This document shows, in pieces, positions 53,002-63,059 of a stretch of DNA of 64,000 nucleotides. The stretch is taken from the NCBI GenBank assembly GCA_010279815.1, contig QEOQ01000106.1, forward strand, positions 94,348 through 158,347, read 5' to 3'. This stretch comes from Brachionus plicatilis. Its lineage: Eukaryota; Rotifera; Eurotatoria; Ploima; Brachionidae. The position numbers were made by a program, and so were the translations under genes. Position 1 is the first letter of the stretch. Every line of letters begins with the position of its first letter. Under the pieces are notes generated by a model. That model was not told the origin of the DNA. It saw only the letters and a list, made by a program, of their open reading frames with translations, and did no database searches.

Positions 53002-53604
53002 TTTTCTGTATCATATTTCTGGTTTGTTATACAAAACTTGAATTTGTTTTTTTTTAATCTTTAATATTCCAAGCAAGATCTTAATTAAAATCTTAAAAAG
53101 TTTCTTCAAATTTTCTTAGTATATTTCTGCAAAAATCTTCAAGTTCGTAACTAGATTTTATAGGATTTTTAAGATTGAGAAGCAGAGCTTTATATATAAG
53201 AGTAACTTTGTTTAGATTCGAGTAAATCAAGAAAAATTATAAACAAAAATTTTTTATTCATTAAATGATAAGTTTTATCCCAATATCTTTAATTAAGGTT
53301 TGTCAAAAATTTTTATTAAGATAATACATGAAAATTTTTATTCTATGTGTAATGTTTATTGAAGATTTACTTCCAGAATTTAATTAATAACTATTCAGTA
53401 TTTGTTTTTTATTCACGTGTGTCTATGCTTAATATGCTCGTAATGGATCGCTGGTTCCTCGAAAATAAGAACTTTTAAAATGGTTTATTTTTGAAAAAAT
53501 CTTATGAAAATCAACAACTATTTTTCAAGAAATTTTAGGTTTCTTAAAGATTAATTTCAAATTTTTTTTCTAATATAGATTATTTAGATGATTAATTTTG
53601 GACG
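53002..53604. other. Intergenic
   Basis: No feature recognised. Confidence 0.35.
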
Positions 53605-54560
53605 GCTATTAATTGAGCAGTAAATAATATTAAACAAATATTAATTTATATGAGCAGAAAATAAATAATTAATAAGACCCAAAAAATAGTTATAACGGTG
53701 AGAATAAATAATAAAAGCGGTAGTAAAAATAAATTTCATTGAACAGAAAAAGTATTTTTTATTTAAAGAAAAAGTTTTTGAATCAAGTAACATTTTAAAG
53801 AAAAAGAAGTGTAAGATATAGTAGTATTAATTTTTGCGAGGTCTACCACGTCCTCTTTTTGCTTTAAGAATTAAATCACTTACCTGATCTTCACCTATTT
53901 TAGGCTTTTTATTACTGATTTCATCAGTATTTTCAGTAACTTCAGTCTGTTTTGGTTTGCGAGTAGGCTTAGCGGTTGGTTTACTCGTTGCTGGAGTACT
54001 TGTTGTTGCTTGTGACATTATAATATCTTTAGGCTGATAAACCAATGCCTTTTTTGTGCTATAGGTATCTTCTTTTGACCATTTTGTTTCATTTTTTAAT
54101 CACAAATCTGCAGCATCATTGTCATCAAACATATACACATGTATCCATTCTCGATTAATACCTCTTCGTTTTTTGAGTATGTTTCTCTCTTCCACTTCTT
54201 CAGAATCAGACTCTTGCGATTCATATAATTCAAGTGGGACGTACTCGTCATCACTCATTTTATTTATTGAAATATATTTTTGTAAAATTTATTATTTGAA
54301 CTTATTTACAACAGAAAAAGAAAGACATTTATATAGATAGGGCCGAAAATAATTGGACTATTATTAAATAATAATTCAGTTTACTGATCAAGATTAATTT
54401 AATTGGGTTTAATAATTCAATTAACAGATCAAAATTCATTTTATTGGGTTCAATTAAGTATAGTTTCTGTTCATTTCATTCTTTTAGCGGATAACTTAAG
54501 GTTATTATCACTTTTATTTTTTATTCCTGCACATTAATTAATTTTACTGCTCAAATAATC
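53605..54560 (-). mobile_element. Putative internally deleted MULE element
   Basis: The coding relic at 53827-54258 is flanked by A/T-rich sequence with imperfect inverted similarity: TTGAGCAGTAAATAATATTA near 53615 versus, inverse, TTGAGCAGTAAAATTAATTA near 54555, and GAACAGAAA-type motifs further in. Ends are approximate and no target duplication was identified. Confidence 0.4.
53827..54258 (-). pseudogene. Deletion derivative of a MULE transposase (N terminus joined to AT-hook C terminus)
   Basis: From an ATG the frame reads MSDDEYVPLELYESQESDSE.., an acidic start. It then reads INREWIHVYMFDDNDAADL, one in-frame TGA, LKNETKWSKEDTYSTKKALV, then a Thr/Pro/Lys-rich stretch and KAKRGRGRPRKN at the stop. 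The W-S-K..Y-S-T-K block resembles the start of the zinc-finger region of MULE proteins, and GRGRPRK is a strong AT-hook. The DDE core and SWIM finger are absent. This fits an internal deletion, giving a short DNA-binding-only protein if the TGA were read through. The assignment to MULE is inference. Confidence 0.5.
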
Positions 54561-54858
54561 TTAACTCATTAATTTTTTGTATAAATTTAAAAATAAATAA
54601 AATTAAATGGCCTTATTTTTATTAAAAAAATGTTTAATTTTTAATTTCAACAATAGAGAAATCAGCTTTTCATTTGAATTGCCTTATAGATAATATAATA
54701 CTTATTTATTTGTCAACCTGTTCTGAGCTGAAGCTTTCCCGTGTTAAAAATCAAAATTAATAATATCATATTTAAGTATAATAAAAAAAAGAGAAAAATA
54801 ATGTAAGACAAAAGTCCCCCGAAATAAAATATGATTATTAGAAAAAAAATTAATTAAG

Positions 54859-54923
54859 CGAGGTTTTAGTGATATCATCTGGAAGCGGTTCTCTGAATTC
54901 ATTACTTTCATCATTAGATTGTT
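54859..54923 (-). repeat. 65-bp direct repeat flanking the LINE relic, copy 1
   Basis: GTGATATCATCTGGAAGCGG.. to ..TTTCATCATTAGATT, repeated at 56236-56299. On the minus strand it can read SNDESNEFREPLPDDITKTS, so it may be an exon of an unknown gene. Confidence 0.75.
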
Positions 54924-55085
54924 CATTTTCAGATTCCTGGATTACTATTACTCTTCTTTGTATTTGTTATTTGGATTATACGCTTTGATTTTCCTCATCA
55001 ATCTTTATTAGTCTACATTTTAAAAAAATTTAGTTCAATTTTTGCTAATAATATATATTCACGAAAATTACCTTTTTTTTTCTTA

Positions 55086-56235
55086 ATGACTAAACAATTG
55101 TTGGCTTTTTTTCACAAGATCACGGACAGCGAAAAATATGGAGTTAAAAATGAAATAGAATTTAATGCTGATAAAACGCAGTTCATTGTATTCGGGAAAA
55201 AAACAAAAATACATGAGAGTAAGCCCGAAATGTACAATGAAGAGATAAAAATGTTCGAAAAAATTAAATACCTTGGTGTATACCTTAACAGGAAGAACAA
55301 TAACGAACAAATTGAAAATCGTATAAAATCAGCTTTTAAAACAATGATATCTATTAAATATCTACAAACCGAAAATAAACACTTAAATGTGAATATAAAG
55401 ATTCATCTCTATAAAGTATTAGTAAGACCTGTCTTAATATATGGATTGGAAAATTAAGCACTAAATAATTTGGAGATAAAAAAAATTCAAACAACGGGGA
55501 GCACAATGATGAATTTAAAAAAAAATTTACTCTCTTCAAATCTCCTTTCGGCTCTTGGTCTTGAAAAGATGGAACAGAAGCTGATGAAAGAAAAATTAGG
55601 ATTCTTAAAAAGACTTGCAAATTCTGATTTAAGAAAAAAAAAATTGGGAGAACTAGAGAGATGCAATGGTGAGACATAAAAATTGAGTAACAAATCCAGC
55701 TTAAAGAAGATAGCTGAGTATTTAGAGTGTGATGAGCTTAATTTCGATGTTCTTAGTCCACTGCTTAACTAAAAACTTAAAGAAATTTAGAAATATAGTG
55801 ACAATGGTATTAGCGGCTCGATAAGAACATGTCTATAAAATATTGAAAATGAAGTTTACAGAAAAATACTTGTAGAATTAACTAAATCCTACTAACAATA
55901 AGGGAATTTTGAAATTCGGAAAAAAAAACGGGAAAAATGCATACCATATGCATCCAAGGTTGAGTGTATTGTATTGAAATTGCCTATTCATCTCCAAAAT
56001 CCACTTGATTGCCTCCTGGATCAACTCGGATAGAAAAGAAAAATGGAAAATAAAAAGAATAATAATTATTGAAATTAAAAGAAAGTAAAAAATATTACAT
56101 TAACATCCTCATTAACATTTAAATTTTAAATAATCGAATGCTCATCAACTTTTGTCTTAAATTTATTAAATTTATTTTAGTTTTTTGTTTTTTACATCGC
56201 CAACAAGGCGTTCATTGAATAAATAAATAAATAAG
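55086..56235 (+). mobile_element. 5'-truncated LINE (non-LTR retrotransposon)
   Basis: The 5' part (55086-55457) encodes the end of a reverse transcriptase: FNADKTQFIVFGKK, IKYLGVYLNRKN, then VLVRPVLIYGLEN and a stop where Trp is usual (YG.E.W). In the same frame it resumes NNLEIKKIQTTGSTM..LLSALGLEKMEQKL, the 'L..IE..QT...' thumb region, ending near 55677. About 500 bases of 3' UTR follow. The element ends TCGCCAACAAGGCGTTCATT plus an AAATA-repeat tail at 56217-56234. The catalytic YxDD motif and endonuclease are missing, as in typical 5' truncation. Confidence 0.85.
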
Positions 56236-56299
56236 AGAGGCTTTTGTGATATCATCTGGAAGCGATTCTCTGAATTCATTGCTTTCATCATTAGATTTT
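56236..56299 (-). repeat. 65-bp direct repeat flanking the LINE relic, copy 2
   Basis: Second copy of 54859-54923, starting right after the LINE tail. Differences are few (AGCGATT for AGCGGTT, TTGCTTT for TTACTTT). Confidence 0.75.
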
Positions 56300-56779
56300 C
56301 AAGTCTTTTCTGATTTTAAAATAAAATAAAAAAATGAGAAAGCTGAATCGTTACAATAATTTTTGGAATTAATTTTTAAGGCAAAATGATCAGTTATAAT
56401 GTCGGAATTTCTCCGTACAGAAATTTTTGATTATTCTTTTTTTCCAACACGCAAACCAACCATACGTAACGCAATATTTTTTTTCTTACCTCGATACTTT
56501 CATTATGTTATTGTTTGAAATTTCGACAAATCGATCTCAATTTGATATCAATCGGGCTAGCTAATCAACCAAAAAGGAACTCTGTTTGATATCAATCAGG
56601 TGTTGAAAACGCTGTTTTTTCTTTAGAGTAAGGGTGCATTTCTGTTTATTAGTAGCACGATATTAATTCTTAGTTGATAACTAATGTGAAAGATTTCTTC
56701 TTGATGAAATACTTTCGATTCTTGGTAATGGCCAAGCTTCTTTAATTGATCTTTATCTAGCTTTCCATATTCATATCAT
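56300..56779. other. Intergenic or intronic
   Basis: No clear feature. Probably part of the decayed minus-strand gene described nearby. Confidence 0.3.
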
Positions 56780-56909
56780 TTTTTCAGTCATGATCATGAA
56801 CTCTATTCGCCATAAATTTCTTCTTAAATACTTCTGTAATATAATTAAATTTTCGTTTTATTATGTTTTAAATTAATTAATTAAATTACCTTTAATTTTA
56901 TCAATATTG
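56780..56909 (-). repeat. Duplicated exon-intron unit, copy 1
   Basis: TTTTTCAGTCATGATCATGA.. through ..ACCTTTAATTTTATCAAT also occurs at 57868-57995 with ~90% identity by eye. It includes a possible minus-strand acceptor (TATTACAG) and exon. Confidence 0.75.
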
Positions 56910-57357
56910 CCAGGGTAGTAAAATAGTCAAAACTGTGACTTAACTTTGAAAAGACTTTAAAATTACTTTTTTTATGACTTTTGGTATTATCTCTCTCTCT
57001 CTGTTTAAGGTTAACTATTAGGTCTTTTTAATATTTTTGTACTTTGTCTCTTGTTCTAATTACGCTACATTTATGCTCTTAATCCTGATTATCTATGGTG
57101 TTTGAAGGCTTTTGTCAGCAAAGTCAAATTATCACAAAAAAAAATCTATTTAGCAAAAAATTTTTGTATTAATCTACTATGTTTTGATTAGCACATTTTT
57201 TACCTGGATAAAAATAAAAAAAACATAAATATTTTTATTTTTCATCATTTTGCATAAATTTACTAAAGATTTCATTAAGTTCCAGCTGTTAAAAATTTCA
57301 TCATATCATTTTTAATTTTCTTTAGACTTATCCTTTTTTTAATTTTATTTATTTCTT

Positions 57358-57405
57358 ACATTATGAAGGATCATTAGCTCGGTAAAGATAAACAAATAAA
57401 CAGAG
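57358..57405 (+). repeat. Retroelement 3' tail module (TAGCTCGGTAAAG)
   Basis: ATTATGAAGGATCATTAGCT then CGGTAAAGATAAACAAATAA, a variant of the shared tail module. It directly abuts a CAGAGTTGTGGTTCTAAAAA motif similar to hAT-like tips. Confidence 0.5.
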
Positions 57406-57511
57406 TTGTGGTTCTAAAAAAGATACAAGTCTGGACTTTTTTTTTCCTGGAATTTTTAACAAACATATACAATGCTTACAGCGGTTCTAATAAAAACGTA
57501 ACTCCATAAAT

Positions 57512-57665
57512 GACGGGTTCAAAAACCGTCCATACCATTTGGCCGTCCCGACAATCTAACGGTAGCAGTCCGTCTCTACCAGCCTCCTAGCCAACCGACT
57601 AAGCCATCAGACTCAGCTAACCTAGACGTCCGAACTGTCCGGTCTAACTGAACCGAGTACGTCAT
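57512..57665 (-). mobile_element. tRNA-derived SINE-like sequence
   Basis: On the minus strand, TGGCTTAGTCGG (57606-57595) matches the RNA polymerase III A box (TGGCNNAGTNGG). GGTTTTTGAACCC (57527-57515) is a worn B box, ~70 bases downstream. The segment is strikingly GC-rich for this window. The A-B spacing is longer than in a standard tRNA, and the sequence between does not fold into an obvious cloverleaf by eye. A tRNA-related SINE head is therefore preferred over a real tRNA gene. Confidence 0.5.
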
Positions 57666-57814
57666 TGATCCCACTTTTTGAATTTTTTTAAGTTTTTCTT
57701 TTTTTTTAAATTTTTTAATTTATTTTTTAAAAAATTAAAAAAAAGATACATATCTTCATGTTTTTCATTTTAGATAAAAATTTATAAATTCTATCTAAAA
57801 ATTTTCAAAGTATT

Positions 57815-58760
57815 CTATGTGAGCTGTTTCTTATTCTTTTTCTGACGTTTACGCAGTAATTCCTCATTTTTTTCAGTCATGATCATGAACTCTATTCGCC
57901 ATACATTCCTTCTTAAATACTTCTGTAATGTAGTTAAATTTTCGTATTATTAGTTTTTAAATTAATTAATTTAATTACCTTTAATTTTATCAATTATCTG
58001 TGGGAACTCTTTTTTTAATTTATCCTTACCAATTTTTTCGATCGATCTGGTATTTCTGTACTAGTGTATTTTTAAAGAAGATTTTTGAAATAGGGCCTAT
58101 GTTTATTATCCTGAAATTAAATAAATTAAAAAAATTTTTTTTAAATGACATAATTGAAAAAAAATCCGATTCCTTTTTTTGTTTCATCATCACTTTCTTG
58201 TAAGACAAGATCAGCTCCTTTCTTTAAATTAGAACCTTGATTTACGATTTCTGGTTATTCTTTTTTCGATCTAAAGATAGGCCTTGAGTTTAAATCCCCG
58301 TTGTTCCTTTATCCGAACTAAAGATATGCCTTTGGTTAGATGATAAAATCTTTAGAATTTTAATTAAAATTTTATTAACAGTTTTTAAAGTATTTTTTTA
58401 AAAATATTTTCGGAAGACATTCCAGTGCATCCAATTTTTTGCTAATTTCTTCGGGATTTTTCTCTAGTCGGCTTATTTTAGTGGGCACTTTTTCAAAAAA
58501 TTGATTAATTTTAAGATGCTCTGGTCAAATGCTTTGGTAATTGGTCCTCCTCATCATCAGAGCTCTCCATTCCTGCCGAAAATGTTTTTTTAGAGTATTC
58601 TCATGAGCAGCAACATCTTCAGAAATGAGTTCTGGAATTGGTTCCTGAGATAAAGGCCTGGTTAATCGATTGGAGCTGTTATTAAAATGCCAGGTTTTAC
58701 ATTACTTACATCTTTCGGGTGTAATTCAGCCAAGAGCTCGAAATTTCTCTTTCGATTTAA
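57815..58760 (-). pseudogene. Remains of an unknown multi-exon gene
   Basis: Several minus-strand exon-like pieces with splice signals are visible. The last (57922-57815) reads KYLRRNVWRIEFMIMTEKNE then ELLRKRQKKNKKQLT to a stop after CATTACAG. In the alternative phase it reads EVFKKECMANRVHDHD, which fits the phase of the previous piece (DKLKKEFPQIIDKIK, before a GTAATT donor). Further up are EPIPELISEDVAAHENTLKK and LLNRKRNFELLAELHPKD before GTAAGT. I cannot join these consistently. The last exon is duplicated at 56780-56909. It may be a decayed host gene or a transposon accessory gene. Confidence 0.35.
57868..57995 (-). repeat. Duplicated exon-intron unit, copy 2
   Basis: Second copy of 56780-56909, same orientation, ~1.09 kb apart. 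This copy keeps the longer C-terminal frame. Confidence 0.75.
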
Positions 58761-59058
58761 TAAGAAAACTGTAATTACTCCATTAATTTAAAAAAAAAAT
58801 ATTATAAAAACTTAAATATTTAAATATAAATTACTTCGTCAAAAATTCGGAAATCTTTAGAGTCTTCTGAGGGTATATTGCAGATCGATCCAAGATAGCC
58901 CAATAGTGCCCCTGAAGCTTTTTCTATATTTTGCCGTTGTTTAAGAATTCGAAACAAAATACAATTATTTCATCCCGAATTTTTCAGTGGCACTTTTAAT
59001 AAATTAATTATTTTTTCTAGATTCTAAAATAAGATTAAAAAAAATTAAAATGGAATTA

Positions 59059-59319
59059 ATCTCAATTTTTGACATCACCGGTTTTTTTTCACTAAGCTTA
59101 GTGATTTTCTTTAACACGTCTACGTCTGCTTATTAAGCTTAATATGGACAATTATTTGATGGGAGAACTCTAAAGAATATCATTTGGAGTAGGCAAGTTC
59201 TTTGCACATTCCTGATAATTATTGCGAGGAACGTGTTAGCTGTGACGAGCTTATGTAGGCGTGTTTAAGAAATTCACAAAGCTTAGTGAAAAAAAACCGG
59301 TGATGTCAAAAATTGAGAT
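59059..59319. mobile_element. 261-bp MITE-like element with long inverted ends
   Basis: The left end ATCTCAATTTTTGACATCAC continues through CGGTTTTTTTTCACTAAGCTT. It is mirrored at the right end, and weaker inverted similarity (AACACGTCTACG versus AACACGCCTACA) extends the arms to ~80 bp. No ORF. Target duplication not resolved. It lies just downstream of a Tc1 transposase relic on the minus strand. Confidence 0.75.
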
Positions 59320-59386
59320 GAATACACACCTTAAAACATATATTCCCATTGAAAATTTCATTTTCAGAAAAATATTATAACAAATA

Positions 59387-59599
59387 TTATTTATTATTTT
59401 TGTTTTTTCTTGTTGTTCTCACACATTTTTCTGATACTCCTACTAATTTAGCTATTTCCGTATTACTTTTGGTCTTATCTTTTAAGAGACCAACCATCTG
59501 ACATCTAACTTCATTGGTAACGCTTTTTTTACCCATATTTTTAACCAAAAATCCTAATTTTTTCGTGGTATAGTTTTTTCTGTCACAGACAGTAAGCAA
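59387..59599 (-). pseudogene. Tc1-like transposase N-terminal HTH fragment
   Basis: The frame reads MGKKSVTNEVRCQMVGLLKD then KTKSNTEIAKLVGVSEKCVR and stops after KNKNNK. This is the first helix-turn-helix (PAIRED-like) of Tc1 transposases, with IA..LGVSE..V typical of the recognition helix. The second helix-turn-helix and DDE domain are missing. It reads away from the Tc1-type end at 60112, as expected for its 5' side. Confidence 0.7.
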
Positions 59600-59710
59600 A
59601 AAGTTTTATAGCGTTGTTTCATAAATGAATTTAACACTTATTGGATAATTTTTAAGTTAATACATTTACAAATCCATTTTAGTTAATTAATTGATTTTTA
59701 ATTAGAGATT

Positions 59711-60112
59711 AATAGTGTGCGTCTAAACTTTTGTGCAAAAATTTTTGGCTCAAATTTTTATGTCCTTTATTTTATTTAAATTTTTCAGCTAAGTGTATAT
59801 TCGAATTATCATGTTTTTTATATCAATTTGTAGGGCAGAGTTAGTTTAATTAATAATCGATTTTAATTAAATATATTTCTAAAACAAAATTTAGTATTTT
59901 TATTCAACTTTCATTTTTTTAGCTTATTTACTTTATTTTGATTCTTTTTTTATCTCATTTTATTAACTTTAATTTTATTTTTATTTTATTTCATTTTAAT
60001 TTTACTTTTTAACTTATTCTGAAGGAGCTTTAGCTCGGTACAGAAAACAAATAATGCCTGACGAAATAAACGTATGGAAAAACTTGTGCGTCTAAACTTT
60101 TGTGCAGTACTG
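59711..60112. mobile_element. Right part of a Tc1-like element with inner copy of its tip and nested tail
   Basis: TTGTGCGTCTAAACTTTTGT then GCAGTACTG ends at 60112 and is followed by TA (60113-60114). A second copy of GTGCGTCTAAACTTTTGTGC lies at 59718-59737 in the same orientation. Between them, 60014-60056 is a CTGAAGGAGCTTTAGCTCGG..ACAAATAA retroelement tail. The doubled terminal motif may be a Tc1-type internal direct repeat, or two nested insertions. Confidence 0.6.
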
Positions 60113-60114
60113 TA

Positions 60115-60851
60115 TATTGGGTAAGCAATTGACTATTTGTGGGGTCGGAAGAAAATATTTGCTTTTTTTCTACTAAAAACACAGTAACTATGTCTACTTA
60201 ATTTATTTGAGAGGCAAAACTTAAACTCAATCCAACCTCATACACAAATCTTTTAATACGGCGAAGAATTTTTCTCCAGTAGAACTATTGTAAAAAAAAA
60301 GTACTTTATAGCTATATTTGAGAATAAGAATGATATTTTATCTTGTTTTCTCTTTAAGATTAAAATTTTATGTCTTAGATTGAATCTTATAACAAAAAAA
60401 TTTCAGATATGAAAATCAAATAGTTCATAATTCATCAATAAATAAATAAATAAAAGCTTATTCTAAAAATTTCTTTTTTAATTTTTAAATTAAAACTCAA
60501 GCTGATGAAAACTAAAAAGACGTAAAAAAAATTTATATTAGATTTAATTTGATGATTTATTTGATTAATTGAAAAAAATCAAAGATTTTATTTTTGGTTA
60601 AAAAGTTGGATCATCAAGACGCTTGACTTGATTTCACAAATCCTTAATTTACCATGAAGCTCGTTGATTTTAAAATCAATCATAGTGTTAATCTTAAAAA
60701 AAAAGTTTCCTTCTTGAATGATTTGTTTAAAAGGTGATTATTACATTTAAAAAAAATTATTTCTAACAAAAGTTTTATTTTTAAACAAGTTTTTTTTTTT
60801 TGAAAAATAAAAATATCTTCTCAAAACTTCTAAAACTAAATGTGAACGGAT
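60115..60851. other. Intergenic, 3' flank of MIC60
   Basis: AT-rich; an AAATAAATAAATAAA run lies at 60438-60453. No gene seen. Confidence 0.4.
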
Positions 60852-61948
60852 CTATTTTAAATTTGTTCCAATGTAAACACTGGAAATGTAGGCATTTAAC
60901 AAGCTACACGCTTGTTTTATCTCAAGCAAAAGACAAGCATCTTTGATCCAATCTCTTGCCAAACGCTTCGGTTCGCCCTTCAGCTGCTGCATTAGTCTAA
61001 GTGCATATTCTACATTGCCGCTTTCAAGATAGTATTCGGCATAGTCAAGTATATTAAAGGTGCTCAAAGGTTCTTCCAATTTGAGAACGCCAGATGGTTC
61101 ATCAAGCTTTGACTTGTCTATTTTGGGATGAATAATAACAAATGACTGCAAATAGGAAATAAAATATTTGAACAAAGAACCCCCTCGGTCATCTATCAGG
61201 GCTACTTTGTTGCATACATCTCTAAGTCGCTGAAATCTGTCCTTCAAATCTGGCTCAGACCAAATACCATTTGACAAAGCATGTGCCGAAACGGTGGCCA
61301 AAATTCTTTGAATAAATTCATTATTGGGAGCTGATTGCTGAATTTTATCAAAGTTTGATTTTATGGAGACCAAATTACCGGGTTCGTTCAGATCCTCGGC
61401 TTTGCTTTGAATTATTTGGCTCAAATTTTGGACAGCCAGCCACAGTTGTTTGGCATTGCTGGCCTGCAGCTCTAGGTTAGCTCGGGCATGCAAAGATTTC
61501 TCGATTCCCATCAAACGACCTAAGCTGTCCGAGACCATTTGGTAAAAACTTGTCCTAGTCTTTTCGTTCTCGATCAAAAGTCGTCTTTACAATTAATTTT
61601 TTACCTTTTTTTTGCTTAATTTAAAGTCATTACTTTTCATAAAGAGAATTGAGTTCATCTTGCTGAATTCTGAGCATCTGTGCCAAGTGGTTGTTGTGAG
61701 CGGCCGCTTGTCTAGATAATTCTTTTTTGAGTTCTTCTTGGAACTTTTGGCTTTTTTCTTCAAGCTAAAAATTTAGTTTTAAAAATTAATTATTAAAATT
61801 GAAATTTTGAATTTACAATTTTTTCCAGTTCAAGTTCGAATTCTTTTCGATGTAATTGATACAAACCAGAATCATGTTCTTTGATAAACTTTAAATTCTG
61901 ATTACGTTGCTCTTCTAAAGCAGCTTGAATTTTTTTATTTTGTTCTTT
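60852..61948 (-). CDS. IMMT: MICOS subunit MIC60 (mitofilin), last three exons
   Basis: Exons 61948-61817, 61764-61634 and 61584-60852 join in frame (phases 0 and 2; introns of 49-52 bases) and encode the C-terminal 331 residues. MIC60 sits in the inner mitochondrial membrane, where the MICOS complex forms crista junctions. The first two exons are coiled coil (KIQAALEEQRNQNLKFIKEH.., ..LAQMLRIQQDELNSLYEK). The last exon is the conserved mitofilin domain, with ANLELQASNAKQLWLAVQNL, a FIQRILATV region and the C-terminal DYAEYYLESGNVEYALRLMQ then QLKGEPKRLARDWIKDA signature. The N-terminal half (mitochondrial targeting signal, membrane segment, more coiled coil) should lie on further exons to the right and was not recognised up to 64000. 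Confidence 0.95.
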
Positions 61949-62295
61949 CTTTAAAAAAAAAATCAGATATGACAAATGATAAATAATTGGAAAAATCATT
62001 AAAAAATTTTATAGAGAATAATTTATTTAAAAAATCATTATTCAATTTTTTTTTCATTCAAAAGTGATTTATATTATGGTTCTTAGTCGGTTTCATTTTA
62101 GTCATATCATAAAAAATTTGAGTATTAGAGTTTTTTTAATTTATAAATATCTTAAGAAAAAAATTTTAATAAAGGATAGACTTGATTAATTAAAATTATT
62201 TAGACCTTTGAAAAAAAATTTCTAATTTCTATTAATTTTGCCCAATTAGTCAGCAGTTTTTAAACTATTTGAATTAATTAATTTTAAAATTTCAA

Positions 62296-62366
62296 ATTGT
62301 ACGATAAAATAATTAAGATATAGCCAAACAAAAATTCATAGAAATAAACTCACTAAAACTAGATGT
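62296..62366. repeat. ~70-bp direct repeat, copy 1
   Basis: ATTGTACGATAAAATAATTA through AACTCACTAAAACTAGATGT. Matches 62991-63059 with a 2-base deletion and few changes. Confidence 0.8.
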
Positions 62367-62990
62367 TCTGGATGATTCATTTATCTCGTTTTTAAAAACT
62401 TTAAATCATGATACCTTTTAAACAAATTTTTCGAATAAATAAATGATTTTTTGAATTCTTTAGATTTTATCTATTTCTTATTAAAAATTTATTAATCAAG
62501 AAAATTACTTTAATTTTTCTAAAATATTTTGGATCAAAAAATCTCCAAAAAATGTTTGGTGCTTTTGTGTCAAGAAAAATTTCGATTATTCATTTTGAAA
62601 GTTGGAATTATATTTGATTTAATTTTAAAGACTCAACTAGTATAAGTCATTAAAATAAAAGATAAAAAAATGTTAAATCTTATACTATTATTTTGATTTA
62701 TGAGTGGAAATTTAACTCAATCGATGAATGAATTTAACAAAACAAATGTCCACTAATGAAAAAAAATTTGACTTAAAATAAATTTTTTACCCACAAAATG
62801 AAAGATTGTTGAAAGGGAGCTCTCAGTATTTTTAAGTAATTTTAAAATAAGTTTATTGATCGCTTTACAAAGCCTGTTTCAAGTTTTTAAAGTTAATATT
62901 TTTTTCCAAAGTTGTTTTATTAAGGGTCTACCTAATACCCTCAAATAAAAATCTTGTACTCACAATAAAAAACTGTTGTACCACACGCAA

Positions 62991-63059
62991 ATTGTACGAT
63001 AAAATAATTAAGATAGCCAAACAAAAATTCATAAAAATAAACTCACTAAAACAAGATGT
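62991..63059. repeat. ~70-bp direct repeat, copy 2
   Basis: Same orientation as 62296-62366. Weaker similarity of surrounding sequence (TTATCTCGTTTTTAAA-type motifs near 62380 and 63402) suggests both belong to a larger decayed dispersed repeat. Confidence 0.8.

Noticed and set aside
57512..57610. A functional tRNA gene
   Set aside because: Good A box, but the B box is degenerate and the spacing and arms do not give a cloverleaf by eye.
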